Below are positions 34,743-42,563 of a DNA stretch of 64,000 nt, in pieces. Made by a program: the position numbers and the translations under genes. The stretch's first letter is position 1, and every line of letters begins with the position of its first letter. This DNA is from Accumulibacter jenkinsii (GTDB lineage Bacteria; Pseudomonadota; Gammaproteobacteria; Burkholderiales; Rhodocyclaceae). The stretch spans positions 930,001 through 994,000 of the forward strand of contig JAZKUF010000002.1 in NCBI GenBank assembly GCA_036625225.1. Reading direction: 5' to 3'. The notes under the pieces were generated by a model, which worked only from the letters and a program-made list of their open reading frames with translations, did no database searches and had not been told where the DNA came from.

Positions 34743-35993
34743 TTAGGGATCGACATGCAGGTGAAAAACGTGCGCCACGACGGATTGCAGGTCATCCCGG
34801 TCAGGGCCGGCCTGGGTCAGGGCCAGCGTCGGTGCGTGCAGGAACTTGTTGGTCAGGCGCTGCGAAAGCTGCTCAATGACGCGTACCGGATCTTCGCCTC
34901 TGGCCAGCAACTTCAGGGCGTGCTCCATCTCATGCCGCCGTGCCCGCTCGGCCGCGTCGCGCAGCGAGCGAATGACCGGCACTGTACCACGCGTGGCCAA
35001 CCAGCGCAGAAATGCCTCGACCCGCTCGGCGATGATCGCTTCGGCGTCAACCACCGCCGCCTGGCGCGACTCGAGACCCGACTCGACGACCTGAGCGAGA
35101 TCGTCCACCGTATAGAGAAAGACATCGTCCATGTCGCCCACCTCCAGTTCGATATCCCGCGGAACGGCGAGATCGACCATGAACATCGGGCGATGGCGGC
35201 GCAGCTTGATGGCCCGTTCGACCATGCCGAGGCCGATGATCGGCAGTGGACTGGCCGTACAGGAAACGACGATGTCGAACTGCGACAGTCGTTCGCCGAG
35301 TTCTTCAAGGCGAATCGCCGTCCCGCCAAAACGATCGGCCAGCGAACGACCGCGTTCGACCGTCCGATTGGCAATGACCACCTGCTTTGGCTGCTGCGCA
35401 GTGAAATGCCTGGCACAGAGTTCGATCATCTCGCCGGCGCCGATGAACAGGATGCGCTGATCGGCGATACGCTCGAAGATCCGTCCGGACAGACGGACGG
35501 CGGCGGCGGCCATGGAAACGATATTGGCACCGATCGCCGTCGTCGATCGCACTTCCTTGGCGACCGCAAAAGAGTGCTGAAAAAGCTTGTGCAGCGTCGT
35601 GCCGAGCGTCCCGGCCTCCTCGGCAAGACGGACGGCCTCTTTCATCTGACCAAGGATCTGGGGTTCGCCAAGAACCATCGAATCGAGGCCACTAGCCACC
35701 CGGAAGGCATGACGAACGGCGGCACGTTCCGGATAGGTGTACAGGTAAGGCTCGATCTCGTGCCGCGCCAGATGATGATAATCGGACAACCAGTGGGTCG
35801 CCGCTTCCGGTACCTCGGTCGCGAAGTAGACTTCGGTCCGGTTACAGGTCGAGAGAATCGCCGCTTCGTGCACCTCGCTGCAGCGCGTCAGGTCTGTCAG
35901 CGCCTGTCGCACATGCGCCGCGTGAAAGGTCACCTGCTCACGAACCGACAGGGGTGCTGTGTGGTGATTGATGCCCAGGGTGAACAACGGCAT
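34743..35993 (-). CDS. hemA: glutamyl-tRNA reductase
   Basis: First committed step of C5-pathway tetrapyrrole synthesis: NADPH reduction of Glu-tRNA(Glu) to glutamate-1-semialdehyde. The 416 residues match the family. The catalytic Cys is at residue 50 in ILSTCNRTEVY, as in E. coli. Other blocks are TLGINHHTAPLSVREQ, GLDSMVLGEPQILGQMK, the NADPH-binding ILFIGAGEMIELCARHF and a C-terminal dimerisation helix. The N-terminal degradation signal known from enterics (MTLLALG plus basic residues) is not obvious. An extended -10 promoter lies 44 bases upstream. It heads the hemA-prfA-prmC cluster. Confidence 0.95.
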   Translation of the reverse strand: MPLFTLGINHHTAPLSVREQVTFHAAHVRQALTDLTRCSEVHEAAILSTCNRTEVYFATEVPEAATHWLSDYHHLARHEIEPYLYTYPERAAVRHAFRVASGLDSMVLGEPQILGQMKEAVRLAEEAGTLGTTLHKLFQHSFAVAKEVRSTTAIGANIVSMAAAAVRLSGRIFERIADQRILFIGAGEMIELCARHFTAQQPKQVVIANRTVERGRSLADRFGGTAIRLEELGERLSQFDIVVSCTASPLPIIGLGMVERAIKLRRHRPMFMVDLAVPRDIELEVGDMDDVFLYTVDDLAQVVESGLESRQAAVVDAEAIIAERVEAFLRWLATRGTVPVIRSLRDAAERARRHEMEHALKLLARGEDPVRVIEQLSQRLTNKFLHAPTLALTQAGPDRDDLQSVVAHVFHLHVDP

Positions 35994-36036
35994 GCTTGGA
36001 AGGGGATCGGCCAGAAAAACGGCAGGATAAAGGCGG

Positions 36037-36045
36037 ATTATATCA
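36037..36045 (-). promoter_or_regulatory. extended -10 promoter of hemA
   Basis: On the minus strand TGATATAAT gives a TGn extension directly before a perfect TATAAT (forward 36037-36042), about 44 bases before the hemA ATG. No good -35 is present at 16-18 bases, as expected for extended -10 promoters. The predicted leader is about 37 bases. Confidence 0.55.
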
Positions 36046-36097
36046 CTGACGCGCCGAGGCTCTCGCTGAGCGCTCGCCGCCTCGCCGCCGGCACCGT

Positions 36098-37963
36098 TCA
36101 GCCAATCTCCGGTCCCGGTTTGCCGATGAAATACCCTTGCGCATAGTCCACCCCGAAACTGCGCAACATGTTGAGCGCACGCCCATCTTCAACGAACTCG
36201 GCCACCGTCTTCTTGCCGAATCCGCGCGCCACCTCGGCCAGCGCGCGGACAAAAACCTGATCGTCCGGACTGTCGACGAGGGTACGGACAAACGAGCCAT
36301 CGATCTTGACGTAATCCACCGGCAACTGCTTGACGTAGTTGAACGACGAATAACCGACACCGAAATCATCGAGCGAAAACGCGCAGCCGAGTTCCCGCAC
36401 GGCGTTCATGAAGGTGCGAGCGGCGGAAAAGTCCGACACCGCAGCCGTTTCGGTGATTTCGAAAACGACATGACCCGGCAGCAGTGGGCTGCGGGACAAC
36501 TCGTCGCGGATGAAGGACAACAGGCTGGGGTCGTTGATACTGACGCCCGACAGATTGATCGAGAACTTGTAGTGCTTGCCAACGGCAGACAGGGCGAGAA
36601 TCCGGTCGAACACCTGGCGGATCACATTGCGATCGATCTCCCGGATCAGACCCGTCTTTTCCGCCACTTCCATGAACTGGCCCGGCGGAATCGGCGTCCC
36701 GTCGGCTGACCGCATGCGCACCAGCGCTTCGTAGTGGCTGACCTCGCGCGCACGGATGTCGAGAATCGGCTGGTAATGGACGATCAGCCCGCTATCGGTC
36801 AACGAGCGGTTGATCATCTCCTTCCAGTGCAGGCGCCTCTGCATCTCTTCGTGCACCCCCTCTCCCTCGGAGTACAGATGCCAGCCGGCGCCACCCTTCT
36901 TCTTCGCCTGATACATCGCGATGTCGGCGTTGGCCAGCAGCTGTTCGACCTCCATCCTGGCCTCGGAAAATACCACGATGCCGATGCTGGCAGAAACCCG
37001 ATGATTCGCTCCGAGGCCCGGGCACTTGATTTCGGCGAGCCGCCGGTTGATCTTCTCGGCGACATGAATGGCGCCATCGCGATCACATTCGTGCAACAGG
37101 ATGCCGAGTTCGTCGCCCCCGAGCCGGCCGAGCAGATCGCTCGCGCGGGCCACATTGCCGACCTCGTCCGCCACCGTCCGCAACAGCCAATCGCCTGCCT
37201 GGTGCCCACTCACATCGTTGATCAGCCTGAACTCGTCGAGGTCGAGATAAAGCAGTGCGCCGTCGTGCTCCAGGCGGCCGGCATTGGCCAGCGCGCGCGC
37301 GAGTTCATGCTGGAAGTGCTGCCGATTGACCCGGCCGGTCAGCGGGTCGTGCTCGGCCAGATAGCTGACGTTCAATTCGGCCCGTTTGCGCTCGGTGTGG
37401 TCGATCCCCACCGAGAGGATCATCACCGCATCATCGTTGCGACCGGAAAGACGGGAATGGTTCCAGGTGATTTCGTACGATTGCCCGTGGGCACCGACGA
37501 GAACCGATTCCAGCTGGACGTGCTGACGAGCGCCGGCGACGATTCCCTGCAGCACCTCCAGTATCGGCTGCCCCGACGATCGTTCGGGGCAGAGCAACTC
37601 GACAAAGCGCTTGCCGAGCAGGTCATCCTGCGCCCAGCCCAACAACAGGCGGCCGTATCGATTCAAGGTCAGAATGCGACCCGCTGCGGACTGGGTGAGG
37701 ATGATCACCTGCGCGGTATCGAGCAGACCCTTGCTGAAATCGCGTTCGACCGATATCCGCTGCAGCATCTGGTTCATCTCTGCCGAATGCGCCGCGACCT
37801 CGCTTTCCAGCGTCTCCAGGCGATACGACAAGGCAATCGCCGCCTCGTCGAGGCTGTCGATTTCGTCATCGAGCAGGCGGCGATCGCGCGGTGCAATCCG
37901 GGTACGCGCCTCGGCAAAGGCGCGACGGCCGAGCAGGGGTATGGCGAGTACCGCTCGGGTCAT
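36098..37963 (-). CDS. PAS-GGDEF-EAL c-di-GMP protein, probably the C-terminal part of a split sensor
   Basis: 621 residues: coiled coil (about 35-75), PAS domain (80-190, QVIILTQSAAGRILTLNRYG), GGDEF domain (200-365) and EAL domain (380-615). The synthase motif is GGDEL (282-286) rather than GGDEF, with an intact inhibitory I-site RASD five residues upstream. The phosphodiesterase domain has the EAL triad in HYEALVRM, EITET, SLDDFGVGYSSFNYV and VDYVKIDGSFV, but VAEFVED where VAEGVE is usual. Both c-di-GMP synthesis and hydrolysis are therefore possible; hydrolysis looks better supported. There is no membrane segment of its own. Its ATG follows, in the same frame, the TGA that ends the upstream sensor gene, so the two are probably one protein interrupted by a stop. 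Confidence 0.9.
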   Translation of the reverse strand: MTRAVLAIPLLGRRAFAEARTRIAPRDRRLLDDEIDSLDEAAIALSYRLETLESEVAAHSAEMNQMLQRISVERDFSKGLLDTAQVIILTQSAAGRILTLNRYGRLLLGWAQDDLLGKRFVELLCPERSSGQPILEVLQGIVAGARQHVQLESVLVGAHGQSYEITWNHSRLSGRNDDAVMILSVGIDHTERKRAELNVSYLAEHDPLTGRVNRQHFQHELARALANAGRLEHDGALLYLDLDEFRLINDVSGHQAGDWLLRTVADEVGNVARASDLLGRLGGDELGILLHECDRDGAIHVAEKINRRLAEIKCPGLGANHRVSASIGIVVFSEARMEVEQLLANADIAMYQAKKKGGAGWHLYSEGEGVHEEMQRRLHWKEMINRSLTDSGLIVHYQPILDIRAREVSHYEALVRMRSADGTPIPPGQFMEVAEKTGLIREIDRNVIRQVFDRILALSAVGKHYKFSINLSGVSINDPSLLSFIRDELSRSPLLPGHVVFEITETAAVSDFSAARTFMNAVRELGCAFSLDDFGVGYSSFNYVKQLPVDYVKIDGSFVRTLVDSPDDQVFVRALAEVARGFGKKTVAEFVEDGRALNMLRSFGVDYAQGYFIGKPGPEIG

Positions 37964-38980
37964 TCATTGCAGGGGCGCATGCACGAGAAACGCCAACAGC
38001 AACAACGACAGCAGTGAGGCGAGCAGCGTGCCCTGTAGATGCCTGAGGACCGATTCGCGGATCTCGCTCAGGGCCTCGGTCAGATCGTCGATGATCACCA
38101 TCATCGCCGGCAACGAGGCATCACTCGGCGTGGCGAGCGCAAGAAACGACAACTCGAAGTATTTGCCCTCATAAGGCACGGAGAGATGGGCATGATCCGG
38201 GAAAGGGGGAAGCGGCGGAATCGACCTCAAGTCACGCAGCAGCGGTCGCTGTTTTCCCTTGTCGCTCAACTCGATCACCCGCAGTCCCGACTCCGGCAGC
38301 AGGGTTTCGCCGGCCGCAATGCCGACCTGTGGTCCACTCGGGATGATGACGCCGAGATCGGCGCCGCCCGACACGCCAGGAAAGGAGTTGACCACGTCGG
38401 CCGGCGAACTGCCCAGCACCACCGCTCCGTGAACCCGGCCGAAAGAGAGAATCGGCGCCGCCGCAAACTCGGTACACACCGTTCGACAGCGGGTCCAGTG
38501 CATCGCGCGCTCGCTCGCGATGACCTCCTGCACCCGCATATTCTGTTCGCTGTCGGGCAGCAGGTCGCTCGGCCAGGTCACCAGCGGGTGGCCGGTCTTG
38601 CCATACACCTGCAGCGAGACGATGCCCAGATCAAAATCCAGCACCGGCCAGTAGCTGTCGAAGTGCTGCCGCAGCAGCGCCTTGCCGGCCGGCGTCTGCA
38701 TCAGCCTGACGTCGACCGCATCGAGAACGGCGAGCATGCCGGCGAGTCCCTGCAGACGCTGCCGGAAGTCATTGCGCAGGGAAAAAGCCTGCTTGACCAG
38801 GCGTTGTCGGGTCTGCGCGCGCTGTTCTGTAAAGCGGGCCGTCAGATCCTGGTAATGCAGCCACGACAGGACACCGTTGACCGACAGCATGACCCCGCCC
38901 AGGGTGAGCAGAATCTTCCACTTCAGGCTCAGAAATCTCGACGGGCCGCGCGCCGGGCTGATCAATGGCATGGGCTGCAT
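37964..38980 (-). CDS. periplasmic-sensor membrane protein, probably the N-terminal part of the GGDEF-EAL protein
   Basis: 338 residues. One membrane helix near the N-terminus (about 23-45, WKILLTLGGVMLSVNGVLSW) and one at the very end (about 313-335, LLASLLSLLLLAFLVHAPLQ) enclose a periplasmic domain of about 265 residues resembling double-Cache or CHASE-type sensors (ARFTEQRAQTRQRLVKQAFS, FDSYWPVLDFDLGIVSLQVY, VHGAVVLGSSPADVVNSF). The frame ends in a TGA at 37964-37966 and the next codon in the same frame is the ATG of the PAS-GGDEF-EAL gene. A CGA to TGA change would explain this. Alone, the protein has no output domain. The ligand is unknown; neighbours suggest an anion or phosphate-related signal. 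Confidence 0.82.
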   Translation of the reverse strand: MQPMPLISPARGPSRFLSLKWKILLTLGGVMLSVNGVLSWLHYQDLTARFTEQRAQTRQRLVKQAFSLRNDFRQRLQGLAGMLAVLDAVDVRLMQTPAGKALLRQHFDSYWPVLDFDLGIVSLQVYGKTGHPLVTWPSDLLPDSEQNMRVQEVIASERAMHWTRCRTVCTEFAAAPILSFGRVHGAVVLGSSPADVVNSFPGVSGGADLGVIIPSGPQVGIAAGETLLPESGLRVIELSDKGKQRPLLRDLRSIPPLPPFPDHAHLSVPYEGKYFELSFLALATPSDASLPAMMVIIDDLTEALSEIRESVLRHLQGTLLASLLSLLLLAFLVHAPLQ

Positions 38981-39001
38981 CTGAGGTGGAGAGGTGGAAA
39001 G

Positions 39002-40213
39002 CTAAAAACGGAAAGAAGCTTGCAGCATGAAACTATTCCAGTCGCGCTGCAGCGCCTGCGTCTTCGGGTTATCCTGCACCGCCAGAAAACCGGTGCCGTC
39101 GACCCGATGCGCCTCGGCGCGCAACATGAACTGCGGCGTCACGTCATAGCGCAGGCCGATCGTCCAGTCCCTGGCAAAACGACTGAAGCCCGGCGCACGG
39201 GTGGCAGCGGCAAAGTCCTGGCCATCACGATCATCGCGGTCGGCGTAGTACGCGTCGTAACGCACCAGTGCCTCCCACTGCGCTGCCAGCCGGTAGGTCC
39301 CCTGCAGATAATAGCTTTCCCCGTCTGCCGTGCCATTGTAGAAGTAAGGGCCAAAATCCTTGACCGAAGTCCGCCGGAGCGCGTATTCACTGGTCACGCT
39401 CCAGTTCTCGGCAAGGTACTGGGCAGAAAAGATCAGCGGCGTCAGTTTGAACTTGCCGGCGTGAAGAAGGTCTCTGAAACCCGGCTGATATTCCAGATCC
39501 AGGCGCAGGGCGGTGAACGCGAGCCGATATCTGCCGCCGGCCCCTTCGTAGAGGAGTTGGAAATCCGGCGCCAGCTTCGAATCCAGACTGCCGGGGCGAT
39601 TCAACCCGACCAGCGCCACCTTGGCGGCGTCAGAGTCGGTCTGTGGCTGCCCGACAGCGAAGCTCGCCGACAGCGTACCCGCCTCGCCGTAACGATCGAG
39701 GTAGATCTCTGCTCCGTCTGCCGATACGGTCAGGTTGCGCGTGCGATCGAAATAGATCGACTGCGGCAGAATGATACTCGGGCGGGTAAACGGCACGTCT
39801 CGCGTCGTGTTGTACAAACCGTAGGCCGTCTTGATCCGGCCCAGGCGGATGCCACCCCGACCGGCCTCGCTCGACAGCGCCGTCCAGTCGATGATGCCGT
39901 AATCGAGCCGCACGTCGCCGTCGTCCGTACCGCCGGCCCGCCGCGAGAGTCCCTGGGCTGACAGGTGCAGTTCCGGACTCAGACGCCACGAGGCATTGAC
40001 GCCAATTTCGCTGAAGTCCTTGCTCACCTGGTCGTCGCTCGGACCAAAAAAATTGTTGTCGGTGGTATTGACCAGCGTCAGCGAGGCGAAACCGTGCAAC
40101 TGGAAATCACCGTCAAGCAAGTCGAGTGCACGCGCCGCCGTCGCCGCCAGTGCCAGGCCGGCCGCCAGAACGATGGCGACCGTGCCCCTAGCGAATCTTG
40201 AGAACACGCACAT
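39002..40213 (-). CDS. outer-membrane beta-barrel (porin-like) protein
   Basis: 403 residues with a signal peptide (about 1-28, AIVLAAGLALAATAARALD). The mature part has alternating amphipathic strands with aromatic ends (FQLHGFASLTLVNTTDNNF, YYLQGTYRLAAQWEALVRYD, WTIGLRYDVTPQFMLRAEAH) and the terminal Phe after ASFRF, the usual barrel-assembly signal. I start at the ATG at 40213 with GAGG upstream, although this overlaps the preceding gene by 26 bp; a longer frame upstream lacks protein-like composition. It probably forms a pore or receptor for the solute sensed by the neighbouring genes. The family is not recognised beyond porin-like. Confidence 0.85.
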   Translation of the reverse strand: MCVFSRFARGTVAIVLAAGLALAATAARALDLLDGDFQLHGFASLTLVNTTDNNFFGPSDDQVSKDFSEIGVNASWRLSPELHLSAQGLSRRAGGTDDGDVRLDYGIIDWTALSSEAGRGGIRLGRIKTAYGLYNTTRDVPFTRPSIILPQSIYFDRTRNLTVSADGAEIYLDRYGEAGTLSASFAVGQPQTDSDAAKVALVGLNRPGSLDSKLAPDFQLLYEGAGGRYRLAFTALRLDLEYQPGFRDLLHAGKFKLTPLIFSAQYLAENWSVTSEYALRRTSVKDFGPYFYNGTADGESYYLQGTYRLAAQWEALVRYDAYYADRDDRDGQDFAAATRAPGFSRFARDWTIGLRYDVTPQFMLRAEAHRVDGTGFLAVQDNPKTQALQRDWNSFMLQASFRF

Positions 40214-40661
40214 TCTGATTAACCTCGCTCGCTTTGACGTAACCGATCGCCCCGGGAGTGGACGCCACTCTGGACAACATCTCCTGGGTCGAACCGACCT
40301 GCTCGGGGTACTGCCCCTGACCAGAAAAAACCTGCCGATCCCAGGCCATTCGCAACTGGTGCGGAAACACCTGCAGGATGGTCTTGCTGAAGGTGGCGTG
40401 TTCGGGCGAATCATCGCGCAGAACGAAGACCTTGACCGGCGCATCGACCGGCCACTTCTGCAGGCGCATGCCGACGATGGCGCGCAGGGAGGAGCGTGGA
40501 ATCGTCTCGCTGCCCATCGCCGGGTGGACGATGACCACCACCGCAGCCTCTGGCGTCTGCGCATGCGCCCCGGCAATCAGCAGCGGCAACGCCAGCAGCC
40601 AGAGCCGGGGCGTCCGTAGCAGGGAAGCCACGAATTTAATGGCTGCAGTGATTGAGGGCAT
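40188..40661 (-). CDS. small PstS-like periplasmic substrate-binding protein
   Basis: 157 residues with a signal peptide (about 1-35, ending IAGAHAQ). The mature part resembles one lobe of a phosphate-type (PBP2/PstS-like) binding protein: VVIVHPAMGSETIPRSSLRA, IVGMRLQKWPVDAPVKVFVL, FSKTILQVFPHQLRMAWDRQ and the typical ending RVASTPGAIGYVKASE. At half the length of PstS it is unlikely to work with a standard ABC permease, and none is encoded nearby. It more likely presents a ligand to the sensor encoded downstream. The start at ATG 40661 has no clear Shine-Dalgarno; a GTG ten codons later is an alternative. It overlaps the barrel gene by 26 bp. Confidence 0.82.
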   Translation of the reverse strand: MPSITAAIKFVASLLRTPRLWLLALPLLIAGAHAQTPEAAVVVIVHPAMGSETIPRSSLRAIVGMRLQKWPVDAPVKVFVLRDDSPEHATFSKTILQVFPHQLRMAWDRQVFSGQGQYPEQVGSTQEMLSRVASTPGAIGYVKASEVNQNVRVLKIR

Positions 40662-40711
40662 CGGGCGGATCGATCAGAAAACGGCCACTGACACGGGCCG
40701 AGGTCGCGTGA

Positions 40712-40930
40712 TTACTGCTGCTGGTAGATCTGGTCGAAGATGCCGCCATTCCTGGAGCAAGCCTGCACCACCTGCCGCGCCGCATGCTTGTCGACCATGC
40801 CGTTGCCGGTAGAGAAGTCACGCGAGACGCCGCAAGAGGCGTTGAGCAGGCTGTTGTCTGCGGCCGGCGCCGAAAAGGCAAGCACCGCGAGGTTCAGGCC
40901 GGCCAGCAAGCGACGAATCATCGACAACAT
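40712..40930 (-). CDS. small secreted protein of unknown function
   Basis: 72 residues. The start is the ATG at 40930, with GGAG 6 bases upstream. A signal peptide (MIRRLLAGLNLAVLAFSAPA) precedes a mature part of about 48 residues with two cysteines (LLNASCGVSRDFSTGNG and VVQACSRNGGIFDQIYQQQ), which could form a disulfide. I do not recognise a family. A good promoter precedes it and the PstS-like gene follows after 50 bases, so it is probably the first gene of the sensor/c-di-GMP unit. Confidence 0.65.
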   Translation of the reverse strand: MLSMIRRLLAGLNLAVLAFSAPAADNSLLNASCGVSRDFSTGNGMVDKHAARQVVQACSRNGGIFDQIYQQQ

Positions 40931-40970
40931 GCGTGCTCCATCAGGGATACCAAAGACACCAAGGACCGTC

Positions 40971-40998
40971 ACTATAGCCAAGGTCTTTAGAACTGCAA
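40971..40998 (-). promoter_or_regulatory. sigma70-type promoter of the sensor/c-di-GMP unit
   Basis: On the minus strand TTGCAG (forward 40993-40998) and TATAGT (40971-40976) are 16 bases apart. The predicted start is about 34 bases before the ATG of the small secreted protein. The surrounding 100 bases are clearly more AT-rich than the average of the window. Confidence 0.6.
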
Positions 40999-41083
40999 AG
41001 CACCATGGTTTATTTAGTTATTGCGAAAGGCAATATCCTTGCCGCGACAAGCGCTCGGCGTGACCATTACCGGGTCCCGGCAC

Positions 41084-41110
41084 AAAAAAGCCACGGCAGA
41101 CCGTGGCTTT
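41084..41110 (-). terminator. rho-independent terminator of the endopeptidase gene
   Basis: A 7-bp stem GCCACGG/CCGTGGC with loop of four bases (forward 41090-41107); on the minus strand it is followed by six T (41089-41084). It lies 18 bases past the stop of the D,D-endopeptidase gene. AAA precedes the stem on that strand. Confidence 0.85.
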
Positions 41111-41127
41111 GTCACCGATCGACGGCG

Positions 41128-42435
41128 TCAGCCGCGGGTAGGCGGCGTCGCCCTGCCGGTTGCCGAGACACTCTCCATCCAGCGCCGAATGCGAATGGCG
41201 TCGCCAATACGGGTCTGTTTGCCGGCCGAGTCAAGCAGCACGATGACCACCGGCTTGTCGGCAACGCGCGCCTGCATCACCAGGCACTTTCCCGCTTCCT
41301 GAATGTAACCGGTCTTCGACACCCCGATTTCCCAGCCCGGGTTGTGCACCAGTTGATTGGTGTTGTGGAAAGCCAGGTCACGTCCCTTCACTTCGGCGCG
41401 AAACCCGGGCGTCGTCGAGAACTCGCGAATCAGCGGATAGCGATGCGCAGCAGCAACCATTCGCGCCAGGTCGTGTGCGGTCGAAACATTGTTGCTGTTG
41501 AGGCCGGTCGGATCCTCGAAACGCGTGCTGTTCATTCCAAGTGACGCCGCCTTGCGGTTCATCGCCGCGATGAAGGTCCGCAATCCCCCCGGATAATGAC
41601 GTCCCAGGGCGTTGGCCGCCCGGTTCTCCGACGACATCAGGGCGAGCAGGAGAGCCGTTTCGCGCGTGATCTCGGTGCCCACGCCAAGGCGCGAACGGCT
41701 GCCGCGCAGATAGTCGACATCCTCATCGCTGATGGTGATCGGCGCCTGCAGGTTGGGCAGGCTGTCGAGCACGACCATCGCCGTCATCAGTTTGGTGATC
41801 GAAGCGATCGGCACGACAGCGCTCGCGTTCTTCTCGTACAGCAACTCGCCGCTATCCTCGGCAATGACCAGCGCCGCGCCCGACTGCACCGCCAGCCGAC
41901 CAGGGTCCTGCCAGAAATCGGCATCGGTTGCGACAGCGCGCGTGAGATGCCGTTTCTGAACGGCCGGCTCGACACTCCTGGCCACAACCCTGTTGCTCGC
42001 TACCGTTTGGTTGCTGCTCGCCACCGCTCGACGACTCGAGGTGCCATTGCGCGCCAGAGCCGGCGCCCTGGCCGTCGCTGCCCGCGAGGTCCCCTTGCCG
42101 CTGCGGGCCGCGGCAACGGTGCCCGCCGCGCGGGCCACGGTCCGGCCCTTGGCTGCCCGGTCATTCTGCGCGACCGGTGGCGCGGCCCTGTTGCGGGCTA
42201 CCGGCTGCGCTACTTTCTTCGCCGCCGGCCTTGCAGCGACCGTTCCGCTGCCCGGTTTGGCGGCGACCTTTGCCGCCGGCTTGGCCACGCTCTTCGCGGC
42301 GACCCGATTGCCTCTGTCTTTCTGTGCCTCAGCCTTGCTCCTGACCTTCTCGAGCGCATGCACGCTGGCGATCGGCAACGCCATCATGGCGACCACGACA
42401 AGCCACAAAAACACTGCTCTCAGGGTTATCTCCAT
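41128..42435 (-). CDS. pbpG: D-alanyl-D-alanine endopeptidase (PBP7-type) with long basic linker
   Basis: Periplasmic low-molecular-mass penicillin-binding protein that cuts peptidoglycan cross-links. Of 435 residues, the first 27 form a signal peptide (LWLVVVAMMALPIASVHA), then come about 145 residues of Ala/Lys/Arg/Val-rich low-complexity sequence (about 30-175, such as VAAKSVAKPAAKVAAKPGSG), then the S11 peptidase domain with SITK (212-215), SSEN and KTG (SKTGYIQEAGKC). The linker is unusually long; E. coli PBP7 (310 residues) has none. It could let the enzyme span to the peptidoglycan or bind polyanions. AGGAGG lies 7 bases before the ATG at 42435. A terminator follows. Confidence 0.9.
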   Translation of the reverse strand: MEITLRAVFLWLVVVAMMALPIASVHALEKVRSKAEAQKDRGNRVAAKSVAKPAAKVAAKPGSGTVAARPAAKKVAQPVARNRAAPPVAQNDRAAKGRTVARAAGTVAAARSGKGTSRAATARAPALARNGTSSRRAVASSNQTVASNRVVARSVEPAVQKRHLTRAVATDADFWQDPGRLAVQSGAALVIAEDSGELLYEKNASAVVPIASITKLMTAMVVLDSLPNLQAPITISDEDVDYLRGSRSRLGVGTEITRETALLLALMSSENRAANALGRHYPGGLRTFIAAMNRKAASLGMNSTRFEDPTGLNSNNVSTAHDLARMVAAAHRYPLIREFSTTPGFRAEVKGRDLAFHNTNQLVHNPGWEIGVSKTGYIQEAGKCLVMQARVADKPVVIVLLDSAGKQTRIGDAIRIRRWMESVSATGRATPPTRG

Positions 42436-42563
42436 CACAAGCCTCCTGCACGTTTCAATTCGAGACAATTCTACAGCAGTCTTTCGCTTGCTCGTCATTG
42501 ATATCATAGACGATCAAAAATAAGGAGATAGAGAGACTATGTAATGTAGCACCTGATGCGGTG

